NCBI RefSeq assembly: GCF_011039275.1
Contig: NZ_JAAKGB010000001.1
Location: 1,116,001 to 1,180,000, forward strand
Direction: 5' to 3'
Source: Streptococcus hyointestinalis
GTDB taxonomy: Bacteria > Bacillota > Bacilli > Lactobacillales > Streptococcaceae
DNA length: 64,000 bases
Shown piece after piece: positions 63,794 through 64,000 of the stretch (the first letter of the stretch is position 1; the number at the start of each line of letters is the position of its first letter). A model generated the notes under the pieces. It saw nothing but the letters and a program-made list of their open reading frames with translations, searched no databases and was not told the origin of the DNA. A program made the position numbers and the translations under genes.

Positions 63794-64000
63794 TTACTGC
63801 TCCCAAGGAAGATAAGGCTTGGTGAAATGCCCAAGGCAAGTGGTCTTGGTGTAGTCCACATCCAAGAGGTTCAGCTCCTTGATAATTCCTTGTGGGGTAA
63901 GATCGTAGCGTTCACGAACCACTCCTTCTAGTTGTTCAAGAGGATAATCACTTGTCCCAAAGATGTTCACATAAACACCTACAGGCTCTGCAACCCCAAT
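63794..64000 (-). CDS. metK: S-adenosylmethionine synthetase, C-terminal part
   Basis: The window edge cuts the gene. The visible 68 codons begin IGVAEPVGVYVNIFGTSD and include LTPQGIIKELNLLDVDYTKTTCLGHF, ending KPYLPWEQ. This is the conserved C-terminal domain of methionine adenosyltransferases, which make the methyl donor SAM. It is immediately followed by the HNH gene, so it belongs to the prophage and not the host core. It could supply SAM to the two phage methylases. Confidence 0.85.
   Translation of the reverse strand: MGVAEPVGVYVNIFGTSDYPLEQLEGVVRERYDLTPQGIIKELNLLDVDYTKTTCLGHFTKPYLPWEQ

Noticed and set aside
1..64000. tRNA, rRNA or CRISPR arrays
   Set aside because: No cloverleaf with a CCA-type acceptor, no rRNA-like conserved stretch and no regularly spaced direct repeats were found on reading through; no model search could be run.

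Overview
The window comes from a low-GC Gram-positive coccus, almost certainly a Streptococcus. The evidence is the gene order asd-dapA / cls / fhs / coaB-coaC-ECF transporter, a Wzy-type capsule or exopolysaccharide locus opening with cpsABCD (wzg-wzh-wzd-wze) and cpsE/wchA, and streptococcal cadD-cadC and copY-copB cassettes. The species cannot be fixed from the sequence. There are no rRNA or tRNA genes and no CRISPR array.

Layout. (1) 1-7873 is chromosomal core. It holds the lysine/threonine-branch genes asd and dapA, preceded by a separately promoted and terminated structured RNA (about 2291-2431), then cardiolipin synthase, formate-tetrahydrofolate ligase, and the plus-strand CoA genes coaB-coaC with an ECF S-component. 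coaB looks leaderless. (2) 7872-21223 is one long minus-strand polysaccharide operon: promoter, cpsA, cpsB, cpsC, cpsD, cpsE (initiating sugar-phosphate transferase), a WchF-like rhamnosyltransferase, a GT2, a GT4, Wzy polymerase, a second GT4, Wzx flippase, UDP-glucose dehydrogenase and a strong shared terminator. (3) 21504-26240 has two adjacent half-size ABC exporters with the SGGQWQ signature, and a surface protein with a Ser/Thr-rich linker and an SH3b-like end. (4) 26300-36450 is a patchwork accessory region, AT-rich at its start. It contains a 5'-truncated HIT gene, an orphan 389-codon ORF between two 79-bp repeats, and a metal-resistance island. In the island a copper operon (copY, copA remnant, multicopper oxidase, copY remnant, copB) lies between two roughly 1.06-kb direct copies of a cadD-cadC cassette. 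(5) 36548-64000 is a siphovirus-type prophage, or prophage-like mobile element, read on the minus strand. From high to low coordinates it has the end of a SAM synthetase, HNH nuclease, zinc-finger protein, two DNA methyltransferases, terminase, portal, protease, HK97 capsid, connector genes, tail genes with a -1 frameshift, Dit, tail-tip protein, holin, a multidomain endolysin and two overlapping serine recombinases. Two toxin-antitoxin pairs, phd-doc and a RelB/RelE-type pair, are embedded as morons.

The most notable item is a 285-residue intein (60301-61155) inside the ParB-domain/DPPY DNA methylase of the prophage, with intact splice junctions and a GIY-YIG-like segment in its middle. Together with the neighbouring C5 methyltransferase and a phage-encoded SAM synthetase it forms a DNA-modification module. 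The gene content and the metal cargo beside the recombinases resemble the resistance-carrying streptococcal elements of the phi-m46.1/phi-1207.3 type; that comparison is from memory and needs a database search.
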